Under the pieces are notes generated by a model. The model saw nothing but the letters and a program-made list of their open reading frames with translations, ran no database searches and had not been told where the DNA came from. The position numbers were made by a program, and so were the translations under genes. DNA of 64,000 nt from Rusavskia elegans (Eukaryota > Ascomycota > Lecanoromycetes > Teloschistales > Teloschistaceae), in assembly GCA_011316305.1 (NCBI GenBank), contig SAUG01000126.1, forward strand, positions 113,799 through 177,798, read 5' to 3'. Shown here piece by piece: positions 13,814-27,536 of this stretch. How positions within the stretch are numbered: position 1 is the first letter of the stretch; the number at the start of each line of letters is the position of its first letter.

Positions 13814-16800
13814 TGTTATAGAATTATCTAAAGAGTCTGGTATCTCCAAAAATTAGTTGAATTTATTAGTATATCTATAAACGGAAGTAAAACGGGTAAC
13901 TAATTAAATTAAATTAAAAATAAAATAGTTTATTTACTAGAATAGTATATAGCGATAACTAATAAATTAAATATAAGCTATAAAAGTATCGAGTTCGGAA
14001 TCTATATAGATAAATAAAATCCTCTACTATTTAGATTATTTATAGACTAAAATAACTAAAATAGCTTTATTTTAAGATATTTACCCGCTAAGACTACTAG
14101 GATTAAGGTATTTATAGTATTTATTTACTAAAACTACTAAAATACTCTTTAGTACTAATATCTAGACTATTTATTTATCTCTACCTATAGCGGCGTAAAA
14201 GAGAATCCGGCGCTATACTAAATACTACTGCGTTTTCTAAAATATACCGCCTATATTTATAATATTAGGTTTCTTTTTTTGATTTTTTATTTCGAAAAAT
14301 CTTCCGTCCTTCTTTTTTATAGATAAAAAGAAAAAATTATTTACTAAAAATTATTATAATAAAGTTATATAATTAGATATTAGTATATTAACTATATATT
14401 TTTTTCGGAAATATTTCTAGTCGGAGAAATTCTATTATATTAATAAAGGTTCCGAGAAATATATTAGTTATATAGAATAATTCTATTTCTATAATCTTAT
14501 TTAATTAGATACTACGTATTAACGTCGTTTTGAAAAAAATATAAAAAATTAAAAAGGGAATTAAATAAAGCGTATACGAAGTAATAATATTTACTTAATT
14601 TATTAAATTATATTAAAGAAAAGTAGCGCGTTATAGTTAATAGAAAGCTATAAAATCTCGAAAAACTAGAATATAAAGAAGGTCCTATAGATCCGCTTTT
14701 ATCTATCGATCTAAATCCTTTTATCGACGTAGCTTTCGAGTAGATTATTCTATCTAGCGATTTCGACTAGTTAATAACTTCTTTAATTTCTTTTAATAGA
14801 ATTATTATAGAGCCTTTTAATAATTTACTAAATATTTTTTAGATTCCTAAATATTTTCCGAAGTAGGATAACCTTTCTATTTAATTAGATAATTCTAATC
14901 TTTTTACTATAGGATCTTTTTAACTATAAAGATATTTTCTTTCTCTATTTCGAAATTAAATATCTATTATAATAGCGTTCCGGAATCGACTGATTCTAAA
15001 AAAAATATATAGAAGACTAGATATACTTTAATATCTTTAAATAAATTAAATTTCTAATTCTAAAATCTTTTAATCTCTCTAATTAAAAATAGTCCGACTT
15101 TAATATAATTAAATTTCTTATTTAGAATTTTTGTTTTTAGATTTTTATAAAAAGATATACTTTATTTCTCTTCTTTAGTTAAAATACTATTTTTTATTTT
15201 CTATTTTAATAATTATCCGAATATTTCTATATTTTTAAGATATTTCTATAGATTTTTTTCTAAATATTAATTCTTTAGATGACTAATTCCGCTAACTTAT
15301 ATAGTAGCGGTTATCTAAATAAATTCGGATTTTTTCTATTATTAGTATAGAATAGTATTTTTTTATCGTATTTAATTATTTTATATTAAATACTGATTAT
15401 ACTAGGTATTATAATTTTAATATTTTAGATATTATTCTAAAATCTAGTTGATATATTCTATTTATCTATCTATTATCGGATAGAAAGCTATTAATATTTT
15501 TAACTTTATATTAAATAGAGAAATAAGGGTTTTCTAATAGTTTAAAATAAAGAACTTATTTCTATTATTTATTAAAGCTTCTAGTCGTCTATAGTAACTG
15601 AATAGGCGATCTAAAATAATAAATCTAAATTATTTTACTATAAAGTCCTTTTATAATAGAATTATATAGATATATTTTTTAAATCTATCTATTATATTAA
15701 ATATTGAATTATATTTTTTATCTATTATCGGGTCTTTTAATTTTAGAAATTTAATAATAAAATCTAATATAACTTTCTTTTATAGTAAATCCGATAGTTT
15801 CTAAAACTAGATTTTTCTATAACGAGTATATATAGTATATTTATTTTACTAATAACTAAAATAATTCTTAATATATATCTCGACGTATTACTTTATACTA
15901 GAGAACTAATAATACTATTATAATAATTATATTATCTTTATTACGTTTAGATATCTTTATAGTATTTTATTATAGTACTTTTTAATATATTTATTAATTT
16001 TATCGTCTAGTATTTATAATTTACTTTTTTATTAGAAAATTATTTTTAGTTAATACTAAATATATATAGCGTTATATTTATTATATACTAATTTACTAAT
16101 AGTAATCTATCTTTATAAACTTTAAAGATACTATTATTAAAAACCTTTTTTATTTTTATATAATTACTTTTTCGACTTAAAATATCTACTCTTCTTTTTT
16201 TTTACCTAGAATATAGTATATTTTAAATTTAGACTATTATATTTTTTTTAAAAAAGAATAATTTATTATTATATAGTATAGAAGATTTTTATAATCTATA
16301 AAAATTATTAATTCTAGTAATATTTCGGTATATACTCTTTATTATTCTAGTATAGCTACTATAGCTAGTAGTTCTTTATTATAGATATCGTAGTTTTATT
16401 TTACTAGCGATAATCTTTTTAATATATATACTACCGGATACTATTTACTAATATATTATTATAGAAAATATATATCTATAGCTAGATCTAATTAATTTAT
16501 TTCTATTTTTAATAGTTTCTTTAATTTAAATATTTTAAATACTAAGTCTTTTGTATATTTTCTTTTAAAATCTTCGAATATTTATTATTATCTTTTTTTC
16601 TAATACTATTTAATAGTATCTTTTATTAAAGCTATTAGAGTAAAAGTTCTTTTAAAATAATTTTTTATAAACTTTTAATTATAGTTTATAAATCCGAAAA
16701 AATTTTAAATTTTTTAAATACTTATTAACGTTTTATATTCTATAATAGCTTTTAATTTACTAAAGTCGATACGTAGCCTATTATATCCTATAATAAATTC

Positions 16801-19800
16801 TAGAAAGTTAGCTTCTTTTTTATAGAATTTATACTTTTCTAATTTAAGGCGTAAATTTTTTTTTTCTAGATATTTAAAAACTTTACTAACGTATTACTTA
16901 TATACTTCGAATATTTTAGAAAAAACTAGAATATTATCGAGGTAGACGATAATAAATATATCTAAATATTCTTTAAATATATTATTATTTATATTTTAAT
17001 AGATTACCGGAATCTTTAAAAATCTAAATAATATAATTATATATTTATCGTAATTATATCGTATTTAAAAAGCTATTTTCTATTCTTTTCCGGCTTTTAT
17101 TTATATAAAATTATATATTCCTCGAAAGTCGAATTCTATAAGGTATTTTATTCTAGAAAGTCTATTTTAAAGTTCGCTAATATTTAATAGTAGATATCGG
17201 TGTTTAAATATAATATTATTTAGCTTCTGGTAATCGATATATAAACGGAGTATTCTATTATTTTTAAATATAAAAAAAATCGGATATTCTATCGGTAATT
17301 AAAATTTACTAATAAATTTCTTTTTTATATTTTTATCTAGGTATTTACGGAGTATTTCGAATTCGATCGCGGATAATAAATAGATAGGTCTAAACGTAGA
17401 TTACTTATCTAGTTTAAATCTGATTTCGTAATTCTATAATTAATATTTAGATAGTACTTTTAGAGTTATCTTTTTTTAAAATAAATTTATTTAATTTTTA
17501 TATTTACCTAAAACTTTTTCTAATAGATTTTCTATTAATTTCTTATTAGATAGTATAGAGTTTTTAAAAGGTTTATAATTTCCCTTTCTATTTCTATTTT
17601 ATTAATCTAGCTAACTTCTACCGGTATCTAATAAATCGGACCTAAATAGTTTTTTATTATTTTTTTTAAAGCTATAAATTCGCGTTTTATATTCTATTTT
17701 TTATCTATCCGAGATTATTATTCTAGTATAGGCTGGATACTTTCTATATAAAAGTATTATTTAAAGCTAAATACTCTTTCCTTCTAGTTAATTACTAGAT
17801 TATAATCTTTTAATTAAGGAATTTTAAATACGATTTTATAGCTAGCTATCCGAATAATATCGAAATAAAATTATTTCTAGTACTAGTTAATTATTATTTA
17901 GAACGGTATCGTTTCTTCTATAACTTTCCCGTTTTTACTAGGTATCTTATTTCTATTAATAACTATTAAGTTTTATAGATCTTTTTTTTTTAATTTAAAG
18001 GAACTTTTTCCTTTTAATTAAATTCTTTAATATAAAATTTCCGGTTATATCTAAATTAATAAATACTTTAATTATTTATAATCCGTTATTATTTTCGATA
18101 GTTATTTTAATTTTAAATATATATACGTAGCTAGTTAAATTTAGTTACTTTCTCCGAGCTATAAAGTTATACGTATATAGGATATCTATTACTATAAGAT
18201 TTTAATTTTTCTCGAATTATTTCTTATATTATTATATTTCTAGTTTTTATAATCTATTTACGAAATATATCTATAGAGTTTCTATTTAAAAGTTTTTTTT
18301 TCTATTTTTTTTCTACTATTTATATCTACTATATATAATAAATCCGGAATTGTTATAAATATTATAACTTCCGACTTAATAGGTATTATAGAAGCGTATC
18401 GGCGTAGTTCTAACGAAAACTATCTAGTTTTTCTTTTTAATTCGTAGATCCTATAGTTATTATTATAGCAGGCGGTTTAACTAAATAGTATATATTAATT
18501 TCCTATTATTATATTCTTTTATTATAATATCGATTTAGAAATAATTTTATTTCTAGAAGCGTTACTTTCTAGTTTTTTTTCTAATATATCGACAATATTA
18601 TTAGCTTCTTAATTCTACTAATTATTCTATAGATATTTATCGTTAATATATATTTTATAATTATTTTTAAAACTTTTATAACTTACTATAAGTTCTTCTT
18701 TTACTATTTCTTTATTATAAAGAGTCTAAAGATATACTGGTTTAACGTCCTCTATTATTATAATTATCTATCTAGAGGCAGCTTTCCTTCTAATAGATTC
18801 TATTAATATTTATAATAAAGTATTATTTTTTATAGCTTCCTATAGTATTTTATCGTTTTCTATAAATATAAATTGTTTATTTAAATTAATTTCCTAGAGT
18901 TTAGAACTACTATTATTATTTTCTAAAATTATTTCTTACTAGTTCCTAGGTTTTTTTAGTATAGCGTTGAACTATTTTCGTTATATTTTATTTAATTAAT
19001 ACTTTTTCGCGAAATAATCTGGTTTACTATAATTATAGTACGTTTTAGAATTCTTATTTTATTTATTACTTCTAGAATTCTTTCCTTTATAAGTATCGCT
19101 ATTATATAGAAATCAAATCTATCGGTATCGGTCTAAAATAGCTACTTTCGAACTATTTTTTATTTAGATACTATCTTTTATAGGGCTATTTTAAATAACG
19201 TCTTGTATTATTTTATAGTCTACTATTATAGTATTTTTCTATATCTTATTTATAATGTTTATTATCGAAGTCGATAGATATTTTAATTAGATTATCTAGT
19301 ATATTATATACTCGACTATTATATATAAATTCGTCCTTTATTTATTTTTTAAATTTTCGTCTAAAATTTATATAGAAAGTATTATTATTCTATTCTATTA
19401 ATAGTATATATTCTTTAAATTATACGGTATAGTTAAATACTATATTTTTCTACTAAAAATATTAAATAAAATATTAAGTAATTTAAGTTTCGTTAGAAAT
19501 TCTAAAAATCCTACGAATAGCTTTTTTAACTTTTATAAACTATACGAAGATACATTTATTATCTTTATCGTCGTCTATATACTAATAAAGAAAGGATTTT
19601 ATTTAATATTAGGTTCGTCTTCGAAAATAGAATATAGTAAAAAGCGTTTTTTTCTTTTCGGGTATAGAATAGAATATAAAGTATATATCTAATTATATAA
19701 ACTAATCTTTTAGTTTATTATAATTTCTATAGTATTTATTAAATTTATTAATTTTAATACTATAAAAGTATTAGTTAGTAGAAGAAATATTTTTATTTTT

Positions 19801-20317
19801 ATTTTTATCTTTTTTTTAAGTTCGGACTATTTAGTTATATAGCTGGAATTATTTAGAATAAAGATTTAATATTAATCTGTAATATATATTCTAAAGATAT
19901 TTAAAATATTATAGAATTATCTTGAAAGTCTAGTATTTCTAAAAATTAGTTAAATTTATTAATATATCTATTAACGGAGATATAACGGATAATTATTTAA
20001 ATTAAATTAAAAATAAATTAGTTTATTTACTAGAATAATATATAGCGAAAACTAATAAATTAAATATAAACTATAAAAGTATCGAGTTCGGGATCTATAT
20101 AGATAAATATAATTTTCTACTATTTAGATTATTTATAGACTAAAATAACTAAAATAGCTCTGTTTTAGAGTATTTACTCGCTAAAACTACTAAAATACTC
20201 TTTAATACTAATATCTAGACCGTTTATATATCCCTGCCTGTCGAGGCGTAATAGGAAATCCGGCGCTATACTAAACACTACCGCGTTCCCTGAGATACGC
20301 CGCCTGTGCTCATAACA
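13814..20317 (-). mobile_element. Ty3/gypsy LTR retrotransposon, family B, 6.5 kb, RIP-degraded
   Basis: The LTRs are 13814-14264 and 19907-20317. The left one is longer because of a local tandem duplication near 14095-14140. The 5-bp target duplication CTAAA lies at 13809-13813 and 20318-20322. On the minus strand a gypsy reverse transcriptase is recognisable near 17100-17350. A degenerate gag zinc knuckle lies near 19020-19050, at the gag end expected for this orientation. The last 85 bp or so at 20230-20317, facing the gene island, keep CA and TG dinucleotides while the rest has lost them. Confidence 0.85.
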
Positions 20318-20420
20318 CTAAATTAATTATAAATGGTTACTGCAGGAAGGTCGTGAGAAATAATAGAGATAGGTACTTATAATTAGATATAAACCTCTGC
20401 GGAACTAATGTAGCCTTTCC

Positions 20421-20476
20421 GTTTCTTGCGCCCGCTAAGGTCTTGCGATGGTTTCTTGCGCCCCGAAGACACAACG
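20421..20476. repeat. Orphan terminal inverted repeat of the Mutator-type MITE family
   Basis: About 56 bp match the right terminal repeat of the MITE at 38057-38516. This copy is unmutated and gives the pre-RIP sequence (GCGCCCCGAAGACACAACG at the end). No opposite end is present nearby, so it is a one-ended remnant between the gypsy element and the first gene. Confidence 0.6.
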
Positions 20477-20636
20477 CTGACCCGGAGTCCGACTGATTTC
20501 GCATTGCCGTCAAGTCCGACAGTCTCCCTGACGCCACTTTCGTAATAGGAGCCCTTCAACATGTACTTATATTGGATTCATCCCATTATAATAAAACTCT
20601 CCCGTCACCCCTTCACAGCATTACTGGCCAACGAAC

Positions 20637-22102
20637 ATGTCCAGCCAACAGCAACAGAAGCACGATCCTCGAACATCTGGAGTTCCCACGCCCGCCACCA
20701 AGGTCTTATCTGCTCTGGGTCGCTATCGCATCCTCGCGCCAAGCGCTGGTGTGAGGGTCAGTCCGATATGTCTGGGTACGGCTAATTTTGGAAGGGCATG
20801 GGAAGAATTTATGGGGGAATGTAGTAAAGAGACGGCTTTCGAGATATTGGATTACTTCTATGAAGTGGGTGGGAACTTCATTGACACGTAGGCTATCGCT
20901 TTCACTCTTCTACTTCCTCTCATTATTTAACGGCCTTGCTACTGCCCTTTGCCTCCTCTCTTCTTGATCTCAACAATGTGTCCAATGATAAAAGGACGGC
21001 TCGGCCATGTACGCCTGGCGCAACAAGTTTTGAACCCATCATCTAAACCCCAACCTTCAAAGCGTCCATAGTATTTACTGACCAACTCAACAGAGCAGTA
21101 AACTACCAACACCAACAGTCCGAACAGTGGCTCGGCGAATGGATTGAAGCTCGTGGCCGTCGCGACGAGATGGTCCTTGCTACCAAATACTGCGCAGCAT
21201 GGCAACTCCACGGCGACAAGTTGAACAGAATCCAAACCAACTTCGGGGGCTCAGCAACTAAGAACATGCATCTTAGCCTAGAGGCGAGTCTGAAACACCT
21301 TCAAACCGACTATATCGACTTGGTACGCCATCACTCCAACTCCTTCTCTCCATCCCCTCTGTTCAAATGACGAGAATCAAGTATCGGTAATGCCACGGAC
21401 TGACCCCGAACGCAGTACTACGTCCACTACTGGGATATGACCACCTCCGCCGAAGAACTAATGCAATCCCTTAATACCCTCGTTACTGCGCGCAAAGTCC
21501 TCTACCTCGGTATCTCCGACTCCCCTGCCTGGTTCGTCGTCAAATGTAATTCCTACGCCCGTCATCACGGCCTAAGACCCTTCTCCGTCTATCAGGGTAA
21601 GTATTCCTGTGCAGAGCGCGACTTGGAACGGGATATCATCCCTATGTGTATAGACCAAGGCATGGGTATTGCCCCCTACGGTACGTTAGGTGGGGGTTAT
21701 TTCAAACCTAAAACCCTGGTTGGAAAGGACGGTGGTCGTAATGTGCCTAGTTTTAAGCCCAAGGCCGCCGAAGCCGTTACGGAAGTCTTGGAAAAAGTTG
21801 CGAAGAGGAAGGAAACAGCTATTACGACTATGGCGCTGGCGTATGTGATGCACAAGAGCCCATACATGTTCCCGATCTGCGGAGGAAGGAAAGTCGAACA
21901 CTTAAAGGGGGATATTGAGGCGCTGGAGCTGAAGCTTACACAGGAGGATATAGAGGAGATTGAGGGGGCTTATGATTTCGATCTTGGATTTCCGAACAGC
22001 TTTCTGGGTGGGACGACGCCCGGAGAGAACATGATGAACAGTAAGGTAGGGGTCATTGATTATGTGGAGGGTACGAGGCCGATTGCGCCGAAGCGGGTTT
22101 GA
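20637..22102 (+). CDS. Aldo-keto reductase, aryl-alcohol dehydrogenase type
   Basis: Three exons (20637-20887, 21094-21322, 21416-22102) give 388 aa. The product is an NADP-dependent oxidoreductase of the fungal aryl-alcohol dehydrogenase (AAD-like) group in the aldo-keto reductase superfamily, a cytosolic TIM barrel. The catalytic tetrad is visible as D83, Y88, K115 and H164. The G-I-S-D block after A-R-K-V and the F-S-V-Y-Q segment are typical of the group. Both introns have GT..AG ends and restore the family sequence without gaps. The first, at 206 nt, is long for this window. It is the left-most gene of the polyketide island and could reduce a carbonyl of the product, but its place in the pathway is inferred from position only. 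It converges on the next gene. Confidence 0.88.
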
Positions 22103-22562
22103 GATAGGTGTGAGAGCTTGAAGTCCGACTGAGCTTGTAGGTTATTGAGAGAGAGACTTTATCTGCAGAGTATTAGGTGTTGCGAAAAGATTGCAAAACC
22201 AAGACTCTTGGCTTTCAACTGTCTATCTAGTATCGCTGATTGGCAGCAGATCGTCGTCGTACCATATTTGATGATGACTGACATACGTATCATCTTTCAT
22301 CAGTTGAGCAAAGGAAGGGCACTACTATTTGCACCGAGCACAGTGATCGATTCTCCACGCGGAAAGTCAGCGCCTCCACTAAGCTCAAATCCTCTGTGGG
22401 GCCTCTATTTTTGGTGCAATTTGAGGTTCACAAAAGGTCTGATACGAGATGGATTATGGAGAGGGCAGCTTAAAGGGTAAACAACTCAACTCGGCGTAAC
22501 CCGGTCAAGCAGTTGATAGGAAAATCAATGAATAAGTGAGTACGATACGGACAGATAGAGTA
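22103..22562. other. Intergenic region between convergent genes
   Basis: The two flanking genes end towards each other. I see no gene, only short frames without family resemblance. Confidence 0.5.
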
Positions 22563-23596
22563 CTACTTGTAAAACATCCAGGCCGCTGCCGCTGCAAATC
22601 CCGTCAAGGGCACCATAACTTTCATCGCATTGATACAGCTATGAATCACGCCATACCACCAAAGGTTTGTCACATCCTCCACATATTTCTCCTTGTCATT
22701 GATATGCGGAAATGCCGTTTCCTTTGGTACGCTCTTCCCAAGGAAATCACAGAGCGGCTCCCAGCCCGCTCCTATCGGGTATTCCAACAGTCGGTCCTTC
22801 GGAACCACCGCCCGGATGTGATCATTGTGGTCGTCAAAGGCCTTTCGGCATCGTTCGACGTTACCGGGGTCGTTGCCGCAGAAGATACCCCAGTAGAGAC
22901 GTCCACCGGCATAATACGCCCCTGCAAATCTAGGCTCGGTGTATTGGAGGAGGCGGTATGAAGGCCAGGCTTGGACTTTCCAGACCGTGGAGAGCATAGA
23001 TTTATGCCAGGGCTCGAAGGGGCGGGTGTTGAGGATTACGCGGGCGGAGGGATAGGCGGCGAGGAGCTCCTCGGTGAAGAAATTGCAGGGCCGGTCGAGG
23101 ATGGCCTAGATGCGGGTTTTCAGTAGTCTAGCTCTTGGGCATTTAGATTCTCGACAAGGATATGTTGATGACATGATATGTGATGGAGAAGTTTGGAGAT
23201 CCCGGAAGAGACCAGCTGTCCTTCTCTCCGACATGAGAATTGTTTTTTTTTTCCTCACTCACATCGAACCCTTGCGTGACCTTGTCGAAATCGGCCCTCT
23301 CCCATTTCTTCCCCCGCCCAGAATATTTCACGCGTAATTGGTTGGTCCAGAGTGTATTGTGCTCGAGATTAAATCGGTCAATATAGTCGTAGGGACGGTA
23401 CCCGAGAATCTTGAGGGCGGCCGCGAGCGCTATCCATTATTCTGCGCATCAGCACGATTTTACATTCATATGGCGCATACTGGAAGTGGGAGCGATTAGG
23501 TGGTGATATCTCACATGTCGTGCCACAACGACCCAAGCCCATTACGAGGACCTCCATCGTCCTTTCATCGTCGTTTTCAGTCTCCTTTTCGGCCAT
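22563..23596 (-). CDS. Sulfotransferase-like P-loop protein (Sulfotransfer_4 type)
   Basis: Three exons (23596-23515, 23429-23263, 23105-22563) join cleanly to 263 aa. The N-terminal loop V-M-G-L-G-R-C-G-T-T-S is the phosphosulfate-binding-like P-loop of this fungal family, which databases often mislabel as an epimerase. Further hallmarks are the A-I-L-D-R-P-C-N-F-F-T-E-E-L-L segment, R-V-I-L-N-T-R-P, D-H-N-D-H-I-R, and L-L-E-Y-x-x-x-x-G-W-E-P-L-C-x-F-L-G. A hydrophobic segment near the C-terminus (about 240-260) may anchor it to a membrane. I chose the second of two in-frame ATGs because it lies just before the conserved core. Sulfotransfer activity is not proven for the family, and no reaction should be assumed. 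Confidence 0.82.
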
Positions 23597-25050
23597 GATG
23601 GAAAAGTTGCTGGTGCAGGTAAAATGGGTCAGGAAGGACTGGATCAACGGTCAATAGACTGAAGCTCTTTTGGTATCGTTGAGACTCGGTTGTAGGCTTC
23701 GACAAGGTTTTTTTACCGTAGATATCATCGTCGCTGATGTAACACACCGGATCATGCGCCCAGATGTGGAGTTCCTCGGCTCGTATCGTGATGGATACAA
23801 CCACAAGCTGGCTGTGCTCGGAATTGATCGGAACCCTGCAGTATTGACATCACCCGGCATGATCTACGTATGAGTTGCAGCGATGCAGCTAACGATAACC
23901 TTGCGACGAGACCCCATTTGTCGACGACTGGATTACATTTGCACGATGTTCTGCCACTATCAATCTGGACTTCATTCATACTTTCCGACTAGAACACTCT
24001 CGGCGGCTACCTGATCCCTTCGGCTCGGTAAAGTGGGCATCCGATATCTCGGAAAACTGCCAGCCACATCGGAGGCCCGATTAATTGATAGGCCTAGTAC
24101 GTAATTTGCTGCTCACGGCGTGCTCGTGTAGATGGATCTAAAGGGCCGCTGATCACTGGTTCGTCTCGGAGACCAAATTGGCCAACTATGACAATTACTG
24201 CAATTCGTTCCACTACGTCCAGAATTCTGAAGGCCCGGTGGATCTCGGACCACCTTCCGTAAGCTTTTCTCAGCAGTGCTTGTCATGTTTCCGGTCTATT
24301 AACTTGCTGCAATGGATATCCAAAAGTATGGCGTCATGGAAATTAGATAGCGTTGAATGGAGCTTCTTGACTCGGGCCGTGTACTTTACATTCATCAATC
24401 GCAAGACAACGAACGCAGCACAAGTCGCGAGGTCCGAGTAGATCCATCCGATATACTGGGGCTAGGCCTGCTCGATAGGTTTAGTTGATGCAACTATAAA
24501 GCGGACATAGCGACTAGCCTCTGATGACCTTCTTGGAAGTGCCAGAGTCCTTCAATGCGTCATTACCAAAGCTGCACGATGCTGCTGATCTAGCGAGTTA
24601 ATACTAATCCTGTAGATGGAGATCTTCAATGTTGAGATGTGCTGTAGCCTCGGGATTCGAAATCACCAACTTCGGAGCCGAGTATCACGTCTGCATGATG
24701 TTGATCAACTGTATCGACAAGCGCATGATATGTCGTTACGAACACCAAAGAGCCACATTGCTTGTGAGTTGGACTTCTGTGAGCAAGTTACCAAGATCGT
24801 TGCTCCATATTCCGTTTGTTAGCCGGACCTGCGAATGAGCATAGTTTTCCATACGAGCGTCCAGGGGTCCAAAGGTGACAAGGCTATCTAAGAGAAACGA
24901 ACACTGAGTTCTATGACGAGAGCAGCCAGCTATTTAGTTACTAACTTTAACCATTCGGACCTATGAAGTAGGAGCTCCTCTGTAGCAACGCTGAAGCGTA
25001 CCTAAGACCGGCTGAGTATGTAAAACTATGACGTCGATTGCTTGATCCTG
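23597..25050. other. Gene-poor stretch between two minus-strand genes
   Basis: The 1.45 kb has normal base composition. The longest frames (under 90 codons) show no family resemblance. It should include the promoter of the sulfotransferase-like gene and the 3' region of the P450 gene. I see no repeat. Confidence 0.45.
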
Positions 25051-26686
25051 TCAATTCGATTGACGATGGTGCAGATTGATCTGTACTCCATTGCCGCTTT
25101 GGTTGACGATGGAACTGTCATGCCAAATTCTGCCAGTATTATCCATGAGCTGAATATCATCATAGCGCTGAACCAAGCGGACGATAACGTAAGACGCCTC
25201 GTTGAGAGCAAATTGTTCTGTTGGATGTGTTGGAATCAGCTCATTTCTGCAGCCCGTCTACAAAGCACTTACGACCGATACATGCTCTTGGACCCAACCC
25301 AAAAGGGTGGAATTCCCAACTGTGGTCATGCTTATCCCAGCGTTCTGGCTTGAACTCGTTCACGTCTTGGCCCCAAATATCCTCTCTGTGGTACAGATTA
25401 AAGAAGTCCAGCATCGCGAGAGTACCTTTAGGCACAAAAATCGGATCGTTTCCTTCAGGCCCTCCACCTTGTGGTAACGTCGTGTCAACAGTAGCTGAGC
25501 GGAGGGTAGTAGGTACTGGCGATCCTAGTCTCAAGGCCTCGTTGATGAAGTTTTGGAGATGACGGCATGCATGCAATTTGTGAACAGTGATATTCTCAGA
25601 TTCGGATTCGGTGCCGAATTCGCCGATGATAGAATGCCGGAATTTGTGATACAAAGAAGGCTGCTGGGCTAGGAAGTAAAAGAGCCAGCTCAGAAGCGCT
25701 GCAGTCGTTGAGCGACCTCCAAGTAGAAGACTAAGGGTCTCGTTCCTGAGCCATATCTTGTCGTCTGTAAGTTTGGCAAGCTCGTCTAAGATGACGTATT
25801 TAGACGATGTTGAGGGCTCCGTTGAGGTTGGTTTTGCGACCCGCTCCAAGGCTTTTTCAACATACCAGTCGACCAGTTCTCGAATCTTGCCACGGCTCCA
25901 CTTGAAGTGTCTCGCTGGTGCGATCTTGTACCACTTTCCGAGCATGCTCATAGAGGCAACCCAGGCTGTAGCGTCTTCCTCGCACTGATTGAATATCTCT
26001 GTGTTTGGTGGTCCAGTGTTTCCAGGGCCGCTCAGAGCTGCTTGAGCAGCTAAATTTTGCGAATGGACTGACTGCCCGTAGAGGAATTCAGTCATGACAT
26101 CGAGTGTCAGATTGGAAAACATTGGCTGTATATCGGTGGTCCCCGTCCAGCCGTCATCATTAGGGGCAAGCTTGAGGAAGAGGTCTTGCACATGTCTTTC
26201 AAACAGCGCCAAGTTGGAGACGGAGCCTTGCGAGAACTGGGGCCGCACGCGAGATCTCGAGTGCTTCCATGCTTGGCCTTCTGAAGTGAAGAGAGTCGGG
26301 CCGATATAAACCTGAAATATTCCTCGCCTGACCTCGCCGAGCTCCCAGTGGGAGACTTGAGTCGCCAGTATGATTCTGATATTTGCCGGGTCTCTCGTCA
26401 TTATAAGCTCGTTTCCAAAGAAGCTCCTTTTTATGGTATGGGGGTTCTTCCCTACTTGGTCCATTCTCTGGCCCCTATGGACAGGTAGCATGAAATTTGC
26501 TCGTGCTTTGCGCAGAGCCCTGAAGGCCCGCAAGCCGAAAGGGTCGTTTCGATCAGGAGAGCGCACAGGCTTACAGCCCAGCTGTCGTGCCTGCCTGGAA
26601 CTTCGAAAGCTCCTTGCCTTGCTGACCGTGAGTCTGAGGAGTAGAAGAGCCACTGCAAGTTTGATGAAGAGTATGATGATCGCCAT
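25051..26686 (-). CDS. Cytochrome P450 monooxygenase, membrane-bound, n-alkane (CYP52-like) clan
   Basis: Two exons (26686-25273 and 25217-25051) give 526 aa. An N-terminal hydrophobic helix (residues 3-19) anchors it to the ER. The ExxR motif is E383-A-L-R386. The heme loop is F462-G-L-G-P-R-A-C469-I-G, with C469 the iron ligand. The intron splits the codon just after the heme loop, and splicing gives A-C-I-G-Q-Q-F-A-L-N-E-A, as usual for this clan. The I-helix reads G-G-R-S326-T-T where A-G-R-D-T-T is expected, so the acidic residue that helps deliver protons to bound oxygen is replaced by serine. It is divergent from the hydrolase gene across an 850-bp region and is the likely oxidising enzyme of the polyketide cluster. 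Substrate unknown. Confidence 0.9.
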
Positions 26687-27536
26687 TGGAGGCTAGAGTT
26701 TCGCTTGAAATCAACAAGGTCTAAGGGGGATTCCCTTTTGACGAGATGTGAGAAGTTGGAGCTGAACAAAGATTCGCTTTGACGGGTTGATCTAGAATAC
26801 GTCGACGAATTGTTCACTAGGCAACTTGACCGACAGGCGTTCCTCGATGCCCTGACATGATGTCTGCAACCAGCTGAGCAGGTGTGCAGCCACTATCGGA
26901 GCTATCTATGATGCGCTCGACGGGCGGAAGAGAGGATCTCCATTGTGGACCGGGGATGTGCGTTTTGAACCCATCATTGCTTCGAAAAGCAAAGGTACTC
27001 AGGTGGGCCGGCGATCTGCACCTGATACAGCCAATCTTCACGATATCTGCATTTCTCTGCCGGAAATGGTTGTCCGGGAGGGGGAGCGAGTGGATCTCCT
27101 CGTCGTTGGAAGGGGGTTCACGTGGCCGAGCAACCAAATGGTGCACCGTGGGGTTGGATATGCCCCCCAACCATCTTGTTTGCACCAACGGCTGGTGGCG
27201 GAAGCATCTCCTGGGGGTTGAAAGAGGGCTCCCGCGCTAAGACCCAGAATCGACTAGTGGCCGATCAAAGTGGTTATCGCAGCCGCTATCGCGCGTCAGC
27301 CGAGGACTTCCGACTCGCGACAACACGCGAGGGGACCCACCTACAGGCGCCGTGCTTCGTCTGGATTACGTACCATCGACCTCTGAGGTGGCGATCAGGA
27401 ACCGTTTCTGGCATTAGACTGGCGCCATCGCTCCTGCTCATTTAAAGCCTTTATCTTTGAGAGAGCTTTGTCCAGGCGTCGAAAATCGGTCTGACCCCTA
27501 TGACCTGCGGTCTGCTTCAAGGCAAAAACGACGATA
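26687..27536. promoter_or_regulatory. Divergent intergenic region between the P450 and hydrolase genes
   Basis: The two start codons face away from each other across 850 bp, so both promoters must lie here, which would allow shared regulation. A TTTAAA-type AT-rich element is at about 27441-27446, some 95 bp before the hydrolase ATG. I found no convincing cluster-specific zinc-cluster operator by eye. The 123-codon frame at 26817-27188 looks like chance. Confidence 0.5.

Noticed and set aside
21030..26975. A shared 15-mer (GTTTTGAACCCATCAT) in the aldo-keto reductase intron and the P450-hydrolase spacer
   Set aside because: A few such matches are expected by chance in 64 kb, and the flanks do not align.
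26817..27188. A 123-codon minus-strand frame in the P450-hydrolase spacer
   Set aside because: There is an overlapping frame of similar length on the other strand and no family resemblance. It lies where promoters are needed.
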